A stretch of DNA of 64,000 nucleotides, taken from assembly GCA_007922305.1 (NCBI GenBank), contig ML677385.1, positions 5,296,336-5,360,335 of the forward strand, written 5' to 3'. Source of the stretch: Dermatemys mawii. Lineage: Eukaryota; Chordata; Testudines; Dermatemydidae. Positions 1 to 11,734 of the stretch are shown here, piece by piece (position 1 is the first letter of the stretch; each line of letters begins with the position of its first letter). The position numbers were made by a program, and so were the translations under genes. The notes below the pieces were generated by a model that was not told the origin of the DNA, did not search any database, and saw nothing but the letters and a program-made list of their open reading frames with translations.

Positions 1-1726
1 TAAAAGGATAATAATGAATGGGCTGAGAATCAAAAATTTTTACTTGTATTTTTTTGAAGTATGATATTTCAATATAGGATTGTAATGATCTGTTTTGATC
101 CAAGACTACTTCGAAGGAAAGCTACATCCTTACAGGAAATGAGAGTAGAGGATAGTTATGTTGCTCATCAAATACTGTGAAACAATGAGTTATACAAAGA
201 ATTTTTAAACTTCGTTTGGTCATATTATGGAATAAAATGGTGAACTTCCCCAGAACTAAAATATTGCTGGTATTCTTGACTTGAATACAATATTCCCCTC
301 AAAACATCAATTTTATCCAGCATTTCTGTAGTGACCCAAACAGGCATACTCTTCCCCATTGTCAGAAGAATATAGGAAACTTATTTTGGCAATACTATGC
401 TATTGTTATCTTAATTGAACTAATCAGTTAATGCTTTATATCAAATGTTTTTGTCTTCCAGAAACTGAAAGCAGCTGATGACTAGGGTGATTTCTAATAG
501 AGTGCCATGCTTTTGGCCTGTTGGGTTTTCACTGGACTGATTTTTCTAAAGAAAAATTTGTACGACAAAATACCTGCAATCGCTACATAGAGTAAATCAT
601 TTAAAAAAATGCTCTCCTATTGCAGTTGAGAAGTATTAAACAAATCTGCCGTCTTGACAGGAGAAAATTCATCACATACGTTATCTGATTTCAGAAATCC
701 AATCCAAGACAAGTTCCACTTTCAGTAAAACTGTTAATTTTTAAGTAGCTAATACCTGGTGCCTTTTCACATCCCATTACAGCCAGGTGTTTAGCAGGAT
801 ACAGAATGCTCTGGTAATTCACACCCTGTGAGAGTCTAAAGAGCTTGCTCCTGCAATGAGAATGATATAGGCTGAACCCTGCTTCTGTGTTAAGCCTTAT
901 GGAAGATACCCATTATCTTTGTTTGCAGGAATACTCTCACATAGGTCCTGACCCTGCAAACTGCTTTGTGCCAGGACCACAGAGTGTAATGAAATGCTCT
1001 AAAGAATATCCAGACAAGGACAGTCCAGAAAGTCATCTGTACCTGGACCTTTAAAGGACTTGGCAAGTTACTGCCCATTAGCAAGAAGCCCATTGTATTC
1101 TCAATATGCTTTGGCTGGTAGGCACTAACATAAGGCACTGAAATGCACAGGGGGAAATGAAATGCATTCGGAAGGGACCAAGACATAACAGTGGGTTAAG
1201 AGTAATTCCCCCACCAGTCTCCAAGGGAAAGAAAGAGTAGTGGAGTTCCTGCTTCTTGGAATGGAGCTCTTCTATATACCTAGTTTATTCGTACAGAGTA
1301 AAATTTTCTTTTTAAAAAATCTTTTTCCTTAGTATTTTAATAATTGACTTCGTACTTTTTCCTCTAATCTTGTTTATTCTTTCATGTTGGCTTCTCACTG
1401 CTCAGTAATCCTTTTTTACTCTATCTTTACGCTAATTTGCTTAGAAGATACTTTTCTCTTCGTTCTCCCATCCTTGTTCACTGCACCTTTGTCTTGCTCA
1501 CTTTCTGGCACTGGCTCCTCAAGGCAAGGGACAGCTCACTTGAGCAAATGTTAGAGTGCTTGGGACTGGTAAAGGGTCATTCCTCTGGTAACCACAACAA
1601 TAATGTGTTCTGAATCTATTTTGACTCCCGTTCCTTCCGCCTTGTTAATATTGTACTAAGCATCTGCTCACAATTAACCTTGTTAGTGAAGATTGAAGCA
1701 AAATAGCGTAAAACCTTTCAGCTTTC
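1..1726. other. CASK: CASK intron 1 sequence, no gene seen
   Basis: AT-rich non-coding sequence with only short chance ORFs and no recognisable domain. A short stretch near 940-990 (loose direct motif around 'gtcctgaccctgcaaac') resembles old amniote MITE termini that recur at 14.0 kb; this is a weak resemblance. Assignment to intron 1 follows from the CASK exon downstream at 16.5 kb. Confidence 0.55.
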
Positions 1727-1729
1727 TTA

Positions 1730-2421
1730 GAGCTTGGCTACACTAGCAGCTGTAGAGTGCTTTGGGTTAAACTAGCCTTCAGAGAGCACTCTAGGGAAAG
1801 CGCTCCAGTCTGTCCACACTGACAGCTACAAGCTGTCTGGCATGGCCACATTTGCGGCACTTGCAGCGGCATTGTGAGTGGTGCATTACGGGCAGCTATC
1901 CCAGTGTTCAAGTGGCTGCAACATGCTTTTCAAATGAGGCGGATAGGGTGGAGTGTGTTGTGTTTATGTGGAGGAAGAAAGTGTGTCAGCACGCTATCTT
2001 ATAAATTCAGACCCCTGTAACTCCCCTGCCCATCTCTACTTACTCGGTAAACGTTTGCTTTGTTGATTTGCCCTGTTGCAGATGAGCTGCTGGCTGTCTG
2101 AAACGAAGTTCTGAACAGGCAGTTCCGCATTCCTCCAGCCAAGTTCAAAACAACGGGAAGAGAGGCCACTTGACGTAAGGAGATTGACCTCCGGAAACGC
2201 CCCCTAATCAGAGCGCAGTAACGTTACTACTCGTTTACACTGGAGCTGCAGCGTCTCACCCAATACGCAGTAGCTGTTAATCTTCTTGCAAGGTGGAGTC
2301 CCAGGAGCGCTCCATCCAGGGAGTCAAAGCGCTCTATGTGCCTTGCCCATTTGGACGGGTAGTAAGGTAGAGCGCTCTGGGATGCTTTATTGCAGTATAA
2401 AGTGCCGGTGTAGTCAAGCCC
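1730..2421. mobile_element. Harbinger-like MITE, 692 bp
   Basis: Inverted ends: 'gagcttggctacact' on the left mirrors 'tgtagtcaagccc' on the right. The left end is preceded by TTA and the right followed by ATA, which fits a decayed 3-bp TTA duplication as in PIF/Harbinger elements. The same right terminus, followed by an intact TTA, ends the 28.4-29.3 kb element that carries a Harbinger-type DNA-binding ORF, so the family assignment is supported inside the window. No coding potential. Confidence 0.7.
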
Positions 2422-2478
2422 ATAGTGTCTTACCCTAGCCTCCTCTTTGGTTATTTCCCATGAATATCTCCATGATTT

Positions 2479-2672
2479 GGCCTTGTCTGCACTATGGGGG
2501 AAGATTGATCTAAGTTACTCAAGTTTAGCTACTTACCGCGGGGTCCACACTACGTGATGTCGACAGGAGATGCTCTCCCGTCGACTCCCCTTGCTCTTCT
2601 CTTTCAGGTGGAGTACAGGAGTTAATAGGAGAGCGATCTGCAGTCGATTTAGCAGGTCTTTGCTAGACACAT
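2479..2672. mobile_element. Truncated Harbinger-like MITE
   Basis: Begins with 'ggccttgtctgcac', matching the 14-base terminal module seen in the MITEs at 9.0, 21.7 and 47.3 kb. The interior has the characteristic gtcgac-rich core. The right terminus is missing; the sequence passes directly into DIRS gag-like sequence, so the right boundary is approximate. Confidence 0.5.
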
Positions 2673-2790
2673 GTCCCTGCCAAGTGTCTCCATTGTACGA
2701 GCCTCAAAACCAGGGCCCTTTATGACAGGGACCTGTGGCTGAAAATGCTTCTCATACAGAAATCTCTGCAGCGACCTCTGGAGATCGGTA

Positions 2791-3533
2791 ATGGCAAACC
2801 CTCTCCCTCACACTCTCTGGCCAGGTCCGAAGTCCCTGCTCCTGGACACACAGGGCTCACTCTTTGGCCAGCCACTCTCCCCACCTGACCTAGCTACCTT
2901 TACTGACAGTGACCCTGATATGCAGCAGCAGGTGGAGTTCTCCCCACCTGCCTCTCTTCCTCCATTGGAACCTTTTGCACATCAGGTCACGGCTCACAAC
3001 CACCAGCCTCAGTTTCCCTACCTTACCTCCCTGTGGCCGGCATCTAATTTTTCCTATCCTATGCCTTGGCCTCAGTGGTACCTTTGGCAGCTCCTACTGC
3101 AACTCACCCTCATGTTTCTTCCACCAGACCACAACCTCCTTCTGCGCCTCTATCTCCAGCTCCATCTACTTTTAGAGTGCCTGAACCCCTCTCTGAAGAC
3201 GTAGGCTATGGACCATACCTGGACTCGCTGACTCATAACTCTCCATCTGCTCTAGATGGAGCCCTCCTGCCTCCACCTCCAAAGAATGTGGACAACTTTA
3301 AACAATTCCAAGAACTTTTCAAGAGGGTGGCACCTCAGTCAAGATGTCCCTTTAGAGGAGGTCCAGGAGACAGGCTCCTCAAAATCCTTCAACCCTCTGT
3401 GCCCTCAAAGATCACGCTTCCTATAAATGAAGCACTCCTAGAACCAGCTGACACTCTTTGTCAGACCCAGCCTCTCTCTTACCAATTTGCAAAAAGGCTG
3501 AAGGTAAATGATATGTTCCAGCTAAGGATGTAG
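2791..3533 (+). pseudogene. DIRS copy A gag-like remnant
   Basis: Pro/Ser-rich reading frames (2791-3204, continuing in another frame from 3066 to 3533) resemble the Gag-like ORF1 of vertebrate DIRS elements. The stretch 'NVDNFKQFQELFKRVA' near 3288-3335 recurs in decayed form in copy B at about 20077 ('NDFKTFQELLCH'), which shows that these belong to the same element family rather than to chance ORFs. The change of frame between the two ORFs shows it is broken. No function is expected. Confidence 0.65.
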
Positions 3534-4420
3534 AATTTTTATTCTCATCCACAACTGAACTCTCTCTTAGTGGATGCAGCAACACAAAGAGCGAAACAGC
3601 CATGCTACCAGCTCACCTCACAAGACAAGGACCTCAAACACCTTGGTGTCTTGGGCCGCAAGATTTATATCTCCCTCACTCTGCAATTCAGAAGTGCAAA
3701 CTGTTCCACCCTACTTGTGGGCTGTGACTTTGATAACTACAATAAACTTTGATTTTTCCTCCCATATCCGAGAGGACAGGAGAGCAGACTTTGTCAGTCT
3801 TTGTCGAAGGCCAGTTGGGTCTGCAGAACGGCCCTACAAGCATCTCTAGACATGGTGGACACAGGAGCCCACACTACTGCAACTGCTCTGTACTTCCTGG
3901 CTCTCTGTGTCTGGTATCCCCAAAGACCTGCAGGCTAAAGTGGAGGGCCTCCCCTTTGATAAAGAGAAACTCTTTTCCAAGAAAAGAGATGAAGTTCTTC
4001 ACACCATGAAAGACTTTACCCATCCCTTCCCAAGAGATAATGATATCAACATTATCAGAGGCCAGGCTCGCAACAGTATCGCTAACCTCAGCCCAGACCA
4101 TACGATATAACCAGGAATCGCATTAGACCTCCTAGGCGCAGACAAAACCAGGCACAAACAGCTACCTCCCACCCATCGGGAAATAAACAACAATTCTGAA
4201 GCATTTTTGTGGGTCTGCATGATCACCCCTTGACTCCACCGCCTACTTGCCCATTTGGCCACCACCTTTAGGTTTTCCAACTTGCCTGGCGGCACATTAC
4301 ACAGGATTGTTGGATCCTCAAAATAATTCAGTCTGGTTACTCCATCCCTTTTATATCCTACACTCCTACCCTTCCCTTTTCTTCAGTCCTCTTCAGGGAC
4401 CTCTCTCATGAGCACTTTCT

Positions 4421-5289
4421 TTGCACAGAAGTGGCTCACCTTCTACAGATAGGTGGAATAGAACCTGTACCAGCACAACATTGAGGAAAAGACTTCTATT
4501 CCCACTACTTTCTGACTCAGAAAAAGATTGGGGGATGGAGGCCTGTACTAGACCTATGCCAACTGAAGAATTTTTGTATCCTTATGAATTTGAAGATCGT
4601 CACACTGGGCACAAAAATACCTGCACTGGACCAAGGGGACTGGTTCACAGTCTTCGACCTACAAGACGCCTATTTTCATATATCCATTCATCCAGCTGAC
4701 AGATGCTTCCTATGGTTCACAATTGGACCACACATTTTGGATCATATTTTCGATATGGGATACTCCCTTTCGGACTCTCCACAGCACCGAGAGCATTCTC
4801 CAAGACTCTGACCATAGTTGCAGCCCATCTCCGCAGACTCGGGATCATACTTTTGCCCTACCTAGATGATTGCCTCGTCAAGGGCAACTCTTACGACGTT
4901 ATGCCACGCTACAAGCTACCCATTTTGTCCTCTCCCTCTTCCACAGCTTAGGCCCCCAAGTAAACATCCAAAAATCCACCTTGACACCTACACAGCAGAT
5001 AGAATTCATTGGAGCCAACCTAGACTTAATCCAAACTAGAGCCTCACTCCCACACGACAGATGCCTTGCTATCACACATCTCCTGGGTATGCTCTCTACT
5101 CATCCCAGGATACAGGCAAGAATTTTCCTACAGCTCCTTGGCCACATGGCAGCCCCCACCTTTGTGGTCAGATTACTCCAGGCTTCACATGAGATGTCTT
5201 CAGGGCTGCTCAACTCCAACTACAAACCCAGCAGGCACAGCTTCTGTATAATGCTAACTTCTCCAGCAAATGTACTAGCTTCCCTATAA
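4421..5289 (+). pseudogene. DIRS copy A reverse transcriptase remnant
   Basis: RT domain in at least three frames. Visible motifs in order: 'DLQDAYFHISIHPADR' (palm, near 4656-4703), 'PFGLSTAPRAF' (near 4765-4797), and the catalytic 'YLDD' at 4859-4870 within 'LLPYLDDCLVKG'. Downstream, 'IEFIGANLD' and 'LLGHMAAPTF' (5000-5170) match the RT-thumb/connection region. The catalytic Asp pair is kept but stops and frameshifts interrupt the domain. An independent LTR retrotransposon is less likely because the related copies carry recombinase remnants. Confidence 0.85.
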
Positions 5290-5308
5290 TGGTGGACAAG
5301 ACAAGAGA

Positions 5309-5935
5309 ATGTCTGCATGGGCATTCCAGCAACGATCCTCAAAGCTCATGCTCACCACAGACGCTTCCCTGATTGGTTGGGGAGGACATCTGATGGGACA
5401 CATGGCACAAGGCCGCTGGTCCGTGCCAGAGAGGTGCCTACACATAAATCTAGAGCTCAGAGCAGTGAGATGCCTTCTTTCGCTTTCTTCCCCTCATAAA
5501 GAGCAAATCTATCCGGATCCTAACGGACGTTTAGCGTGTATGTTTTACATCAACAGACAGGGGAGCAAGATTGCATTCCCTATGCACAGAGGCCATCCAG
5601 TTATGGAATTGGTGCGTACAACACCACATACAAATTACCGCTTCATACTTACGCACTGTCACAACAGTACTGCCGATGTACTCAGCAGACACTTCTCCAC
5701 AGAGCACAAATGGGAATTGTACCCTGCGATACTACAGCACCTCTTCTCCCACCGAGGCACCCCATCAATAGACTTCTTTGCCACAACCCAGAATCACAAA
5801 TACCACCTATTTTGCTCCAGAGCGGGATTCGGGACCGCATCTCTAGGAGATGCGTTCCTCATCCCATGGAACAATTCTGTCATGTTCGCCTTTCCACCGA
5901 TCCCTCTACACAGGGTTTTACAGGCAGGGTGGGGT
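5309..5935 (+). pseudogene. DIRS copy A RNase H/linker remnant
   Basis: A single frame open from 5309 holds an RNase H-like domain: 'LTTDASLIGWGGH' (first catalytic Asp), 'INLELRAVRCLL' (catalytic Glu), 'MFYINRQG', and a late 'STADVLSRHFS'. It is followed by the DIRS linker 'SIDFFATTQNHKYHLFCSRAG' and 'PFPPIPL'-like sequence. The Asp that normally precedes the 'MFYINRQG' strand is not evident. The frame runs on into the GC-rich repeat after about 5935, so the codons beyond that point are not part of the element. Confidence 0.8.
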
Positions 5936-6855
5936 GAGGGCTCAGCACTGGGGTGCAAGAGGGCTTGGGTCTCTGGGATGGGGTTGGGGGGCTTGGAGTA
6001 CAGGAGCAGGCTCTGGGTTTGGAAAGCCTCAGGGCTGGAGGAGAGGGTTGGAGCTTATCTGCAGCAGCTCCTGGTCGGGGGGTGAAGGGGAGGGCGCTAA
6101 GGCTGCCTGCCTGTCCTGGGGCACTGTGCTGTGCCCTGGAAGCAGCCAGCAAGTCTGGCTCCTAGGCGGGGTGGGATGGGGGAGGGAAAAGAAAGCTCCG
6201 TGACGCGCACTGCCGTTGCCTGCTACAGGCACTGCCCCCCGCCCAGCTCCCATTGGCCAGAAATCAGGCTGCTGACTCAGCTGTGCCTCTCCTGCTGCAG
6301 CCTGTGTTACTGAAGCTACACTGCCATTTATACTTGTGCTGGCTTTATGAGAAGTAGCTTGAGTAGGTGAGCAGGGAAATCGCACAGCTAGCTTATAGTG
6401 TAGGCATAGCCTTTGAGGGCATAAAGTGAGCTACATGTCTCAGCTGTTGTCTGTGGTGCTTTAGATGCTGAAAGTGCACGTCCAGGCAGTTCCGCTCCCA
6501 GCTCTTAGAGTTCCAGTTGGGAAACTTTTCAGAAAGCCAAGTGACAAAGTGGTCATAGAGCCCTCACAAAGGTAGAATAAAATCCTTTCCTCAGCCAGAC
6601 ACTGTAGAAGGGAAAGCAGGGTAATTGGCAACTTGGAGTAGTTCATGAAATGTAACAGGAAAGAACAATGACACTTGGCAAGTGGCAGTCGAAACTCCCA
6701 AGAAGACAGGAACCAAGGTGAGGTCAGTAGATGGTGACTGTGCAATCTGTGACTTTCTCCTCTATTTGATGTAGATCATGCCATAATGGTACGAGGCTCT
6801 TACTTTGGGAACAAATGATTCCTCTCCCCCAGTTTGAGAACCCCTGCATTAAGAC
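5936..6855. mobile_element. GC-rich hAT-like repeat, right end only
   Basis: G-rich low-complexity sequence (5936-6100) followed by a mixed section that ends in 'agtttgagaacccctg', the reverse of the 'caggggttctcaaact' type terminus of Charlie-like hAT MITEs. The matching left terminus was not found, so this is probably a truncated copy that replaced the 3' part of DIRS copy A. No gene. Confidence 0.45.
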
Positions 6856-8997
6856 GTAGGAGAAATCAAAGCTAGTACACACATACGTCATGGCTTTTAG
6901 AATATCTTTTTAAAAGTGTAAAAGCAAAACTATGAAAACAAGTCTTTGATATCTCCTTTTTTAAAATACTATCTGAGTGATTTAAAGTTGCCTAAGGAAT
7001 TTGGACACCAAGGGCTCTCTTAAAATTATTTATCTTTCTATTACTCTTGTTTTCATCAGCTCAGCCAGGAACAAAGCTGCAAGCAGTCTGAAAAGTGTCT
7101 TGCATATTTTTTACTCCTATTGCACTAATATTGGTCTGAACAGATATTTCCTATACCCACGTCGAGCAGAGAGATCTAGTGAACTGCTACCGTACTCTTC
7201 AGTCTTAGGGGCAGTTTCATCTCAAAGCTGAATGTTGCTCAGCTGGTGGCAGTAGTTCATACTTTTCAGTAGTTTAGTGTTTCCAAGGTATGAACTGTGT
7301 GTAAACTGTCATGATTTATGCCTGAGTTTGTAAACAGCTTGAAACAAAGACTCAGAGGTGTAAATTCCCCCATTGCTGTTACTGTCATTGTTAATATCAT
7401 TGGAGTGCCAGCTCTAAAGCCCAATGATGGCACTTCAGTCTCAACATTAACTTGATTATTTTAGCAGAAGGAACAAGAAGAGGGGTGGGGGGATTGAAGC
7501 CCTTTGGGTGGGAATTAGGCATGTCTCTAGGGAAGGAAATATAGAAAGAACAGGAAACACCCAAAAATAGGAGAGGAAGAGAGAGAAGATATGGAATAGA
7601 CAGAAATAAAGGGTAGAAGTAACACTAGCCTAAAGGGAAGAGCATATTTTCTTAAAGTACTGAATTTGATAAGGTACTTATTAAATGAAAGTATAGTTCT
7701 TGTATAGAGACTGTATCCTCCCTGATTTTTGTGCAAACCTCCCACTGATGTTAGTGGCTTAGGGTTAATGTGAAGTCCTAGCTTATGGTACATAGTTAGA
7801 CATGGCATCTGCTCCTCTTTTCTTCTGAATGAGTAGGGCATCCTCTCCTTAAGAATATTGCTGATTTTAGAGGGGCCTTTCTAATTGTGAAATCCCATAT
7901 ACTGTCAAAAAATAGAATATTCTGAGTCCCAATTCATATCAAGTTGAGGACTGCTGGAGTGTGGGGAAAAAAATCAAAGTAAAATGATTTGGGTAAATTG
8001 AAATTCCGAGTCATGAAGCTAAGCTATATGCCAGTTGATTGTAATATCAACAGTCAAAAGTTTTCAGCAGCCTGTCAGATTTAATTTATATTTACAGGCA
8101 AAGTGCTGTCAAAGTAAGCAAAAGCTTGTGCACAATTTTTTACTGCTTGATCTCTGCACAATCGATCCCAACTTTTTGCCACTCCTCCTCAATTTCCCCA
8201 CTGGGAACTAGCAGTGAGCTGACTTTCAGGTGCACATAGTTGTCAAGTCAAAGAGTCAAACCTGTTTGATAAATATCCCCAGGTGTTCTCAGTAAATGCA
8301 GGAAGCAGTATGTATGATGTATTATGTGTGTGCAATTGGAAAGCAAGGATGGATTTGTTTCGGAAAGATTTATTTTCCCTAAGGCACATAGAGCAATACT
8401 AGTTAATTCCCTGTTTGAGAGATGCTTATTGTTTGGCATTCCTCATAGATATTCTGCCTATTGGTAAATTTTGTCCTTATCTTACTACATGCTTCTGTTA
8501 AAAGTAAATTTAATTACTGTTATGTGATCTTGTAAAATGCTAAACTATTCTGACACCATAAGTTATTTCTAATATAAATAACTTTTGGGGCTGAAACTGC
8601 TTGGTGGAATTGTAATTATGGAATCCACTTGTCTCATTTTTATATCTGAGTGCTTTTCAGGGAAGTAGCTTTTGTTATTTATTTCTGTTCATTTTATAAA
8701 TTTCCATTTTGGACAGAGGAGTAGATTATCACACAGGACCTTGCAGACTAGTGGTTGATGGTGTTTTATACCACACTTCCTTAGACATACTGTGATGTGA
8801 GAGAATTGCATCTTTAGAAAGAGATTTGTTTGAAGCTGTAAAAAGGACAACTAGTATATGTATGTTGGTATAACGATATTATTACAGAGGCATTGTTTGA
8901 AGACATTACTGCTGTTTTAAAATTGTAATAGATGAGCTAGTGTCCTTGTGAGTGTAGATAGACTAAAGAATCTGTAATGCCTTCTGGAGAGCTCAAC
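6856..8997. other. CASK: Intronic sequence, nothing recognised
   Basis: AT-rich single-copy-looking sequence. Only short ORFs without domains are present. No terminal repeats or coding motifs were seen. Confidence 0.5.
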
Positions 8998-9000
8998 TAA

Positions 9001-9337
9001 GGGTACATCTATACTACTCCCCCACCCCCTCTGGTGGGTAGTGTTTGGTGAATCGGGGATCGATTTATCGCGTCTTGTCAGGACGCAATAAATCGATCCC
9101 TGAACGTGCTCCCGTCAGCATCAGAACTCCAGCTCCGCAAGGGGAGTAACCGGTGTCGACAAGAGAGCCGCCATGGTCGACTCACCACTGTGGGAATGGC
9201 CAGGTAAGTTGAACTAAGATACTTCGACTTCAGCTACACGAAGAGCTGTTAAAAAGAGCTAATAGCGAGTAGCGTAGCTGAAGTTGCATATCTTAGTTCG
9301 ACCTCCCCCTCCCCCCACTGCTACTGTAGCCCAGGCC
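9001..9337. mobile_element. Harbinger-like MITE, 337 bp, TAA duplication
   Basis: Starts 'gggtacatctatac' and ends 'ctgtagcccaggcc', which are imperfect inverted 14-mers. TAA flanks both sides (8998-9000 and 9338-9340), the 3-bp TWA duplication typical of PIF/Harbinger. The interior contains an inverted 'aatcgatc...gatcgattt' type palindrome shared with the copy at 21.7 kb. Non-coding. Confidence 0.75.
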
Positions 9338-9823
9338 TAAGTGTTCTGGATGTGCTTATCAGGCAGACTGTGTTGTAAGAGAAAATGTCATGCCTCTGCC
9401 AAGTGGTGGTAGATGTTGGGACCTCGCGAGTTGGTTTCCCATGGGAGGAGAAATCAGTGATGCAGACTCCCTGGGTGTGTGTGTTTTCACATGTAACTTG
9501 CTTTTGTGCTAATCAGTCATTGAATGGGGTAATTACAAACAGCAAGCAGACAATATGCTTAAGAACTGTTACAATGTTAAAAATATTTTCTCATTGTGTG
9601 AACAAAGGAAGCTAATTCTTCTTGAAAATCAAAATCTGGCACATGCAGCCAGAACAAACACTCTCCCTTTGAGTCAACAGGGAGGTTTAAATCTTGGACT
9701 TTCAGACCCCCAGTTCAGAAGAGGACTCAGTGCACACTTTGTGAATGTGTTACGTAACTGTTCGCTAGACATCAGTGGCATTATGGAGGCCAGGAATTTG
9801 GGATTCTATCTTTGACTCTAGGA

Positions 9824-9995
9824 CAGGGATTGACAACCTTGGCACGCGGCACCGCAGGGTAAGCACTCTTAACGGGCCCTGCCGGTTTGTTTACTTGCTG
9901 GTTCGCCGATTGCGGCTCCTGCTGGCCGCGGTTTGCTGTCCTGGTCCAGTGCGGGGCTGCAGGAAGTGGCGGCCAGCACCGCTGAGACCACAGAC
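9824..9995. mobile_element. hAT-like MITE, left-end fragment
   Basis: Begins 'cagggattgacaacctt' and then enters a CG-rich body (gcacgcggcacc, tggccgcggttt). The left terminus resembles the 'caggggtcggcaacc' class of reptile hAT repeats. No right terminus; the 3' boundary is approximate. Confidence 0.45.
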
Positions 9996-10069
9996 TGTCC
10001 TTCTCACTAATATTATGATTGTTTCTTTGTATTCGTCATGGGTCTGTCTATTCATTTGTTGTCCCTCAT

Positions 10070-10185
10070 CTTATACTTATATGGGGCAGGGAGTTTTTGT
10101 TGTTTGTACAGTGCCTACCACAAAGTGGTGCTGGTCCTTGACTGGGACTCATAGGCACTACGATCATGTTAGTCCTGGGTTCTCT
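10070..10185 (+). repeat. Old dispersed repeat tail fragment
   Basis: The block around 'gtacagtgcctaccaca' and 'gggactcataggcactacg' resembles the 3' tail of an ancient amniote interspersed repeat (L2/MIR-like age class). A second, more decayed block of the same type lies near 13045-13100 ('gggaccgctaggtgttac'). Family name uncertain. Confidence 0.35.
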
Positions 10186-10189
10186 TCTT

Positions 10190-11042
10190 GACTTTGCCTA
10201 CAGTGACTTTACTTGTTTGTAAAATGAAGTGACAGCTCATACTTGACTGTGTTCTAGGGTTCGGGATTGATGTTAGTAGTCAGTAATAAGTTGGTGAGCT
10301 GCATAGGAGTATAAACCGCAGTCAGTAGACGTGAGATTTAAACTCTTGAGTCATGGTCTCCTTTCCCAGGTTGAAAAACTTTCCCTAGAGTTACAGGGGT
10401 ATTTGGTGTGGGAGTTACCCAAATGGCTGTGTTACACTGCCACTGCTAAATACAGCAGCTTCAAATTGATGCATTTCCGTTCAGTTCAACTTGGGGAAGT
10501 TAAACATTTAAGCCTCAGACAAGTACTGCCTATTTATAACTCAGCACATGCGGAGCAAAGAACAGATTCCAGAGTGCTTAATTTTCTTCTAAGTGGTATC
10601 TCTCTCTTCCCTACCTCACCTCCTCCTGCCAAAAAGTGAGTGTGTCTAGTGGAAAACTTCAAAAAGGTTAATCTTGTAACTCTCTTATCCTTTCTGTATC
10701 AGTCTCGTTATCAAATCACAATGAATAATGCAGTAGTACTCAAAGAATACTTTGGGTTTTATTGCTATTTTAATGAGGCTTTTATAAAAAATAAAATCTT
10801 CCCTTAAATTGAAAATTTTAGATTCAGAGTTTGTGACCAATACCTCCATAATAAATTAAACGTGTGTGTTTGTTGTGATGTCTCAGTGCATTCAAGATGT
10901 TTGAGGATACACATACTGTGCATGTGTGTGTATGTGTAAGATCAAGTTCTGAAAGTATTGCATTGTTAAATAGTAGCTTTAGCCTCGGGATATAATAAAG
11001 ACAAACACTTTTATGCTATCCTTCTCAGTGTTCTTTCATTAG
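10190..11042. other. CASK: Intronic sequence, nothing recognised
   Basis: AT-rich sequence with an interrupted TG-rich patch near 10910-10940 and no convincing coding potential; the 102-residue ORF at 10331-10639 has no recognisable domain. Confidence 0.45.
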
Positions 11043-11050
11043 GTTAGTCA

Positions 11051-11338
11051 CAGGGCTAGGCAATCTATGGCAAGCGTGCCGAGCTGATTTTTCAATGGCA
11101 CTCACACTGCCTGGGTCCTGGCTACCGGTCCGGGGGGCTCTGCATTTTAATTTAATTTTTAAATGAAGCTTCTTAAACATTTTAAAAACCTTATTTACTT
11201 TACATACAACAATAGTTTCATTATATATTAAAGATTTATAGAAAGAGACCTTCTAAAAACGTTTGGCACGCGAAACCTTAAATTAGAGTGAATAAATGAA
11301 GACTCGGCACACCACTTCTGAAAGGTTGCTGACCTCTG
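11051..11338. mobile_element. hAT-like MITE, 288 bp
   Basis: Imperfect inverted ends 'cagggctaggcaatct' and 'aaaggttgctgacctctg'. Flanks ggttagtc (11042-11049) and gattagtg (11339-11346) agree at 6 of 8 positions, consistent with an old 8-bp hAT duplication. CpG-poor, AT-rich interior. Confidence 0.6.
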
Positions 11339-11734
11339 GATTAGTGCATAGTGGGCACCATACGTTCTTGACATTTCTCTCATGCAGTAGTTAAATTTAC
11401 TGAGCCATCTCTAGTATTCCCTGTTCTAGGTATGTTGAAAATAGCAGTGCAGTAAACATCAAGATTTTAATGATGCTCTCAGTACCCTTTTTCATTATGA
11501 GAACTGAACACTATGTGACTGCCGTGATGGAACATTTGTGACCCACTTCTTTCTAATTCCATTGTAAGATAAAAATGGTTTCAAAAGTGCCTTTTTGGAG
11601 ATTAGATAATGAGTTTAGGGTTAATATGCTTCAGAACTTCTCTTGTTTACATTCATCCTTCCATTTCATTACAGAGTACTGATTATTATAGTTCCATGGT
11701 TCACAATATGAATTTCTTCCAACTTCCAAATTGA

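Larger units (their letters stand above)
2673..5935 (+). mobile_element. DIRS-type retrotransposon, copy A (truncated, decayed)
   Basis: DIRS elements are retrotransposons that encode Gag, reverse transcriptase/RNase H and a tyrosine recombinase instead of a DDE integrase. Here gag-like, RT and RNase H remnants follow in order on the plus strand, spread over several frames. No left terminal repeat and no tyrosine recombinase are present: the left side abuts a MITE and the right side breaks into a GC-rich repeat near 5935. The protein order and the YLDD-type RT motif, together with recombinase remnants in the related copies C and D, support DIRS over Gypsy. Confidence 0.85.

Noticed and set aside
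890..1186. 98-codon minus-strand ORF
   Set aside because: No domain, no conservation signal visible and no splice context; within chance expectation for this length of sequence.
5309..6085. Treating the whole 258-codon ORF as one protein
   Set aside because: Only the part to about 5935 matches DIRS RNase H/linker; the tail is read-through into an unrelated G-rich repeat.
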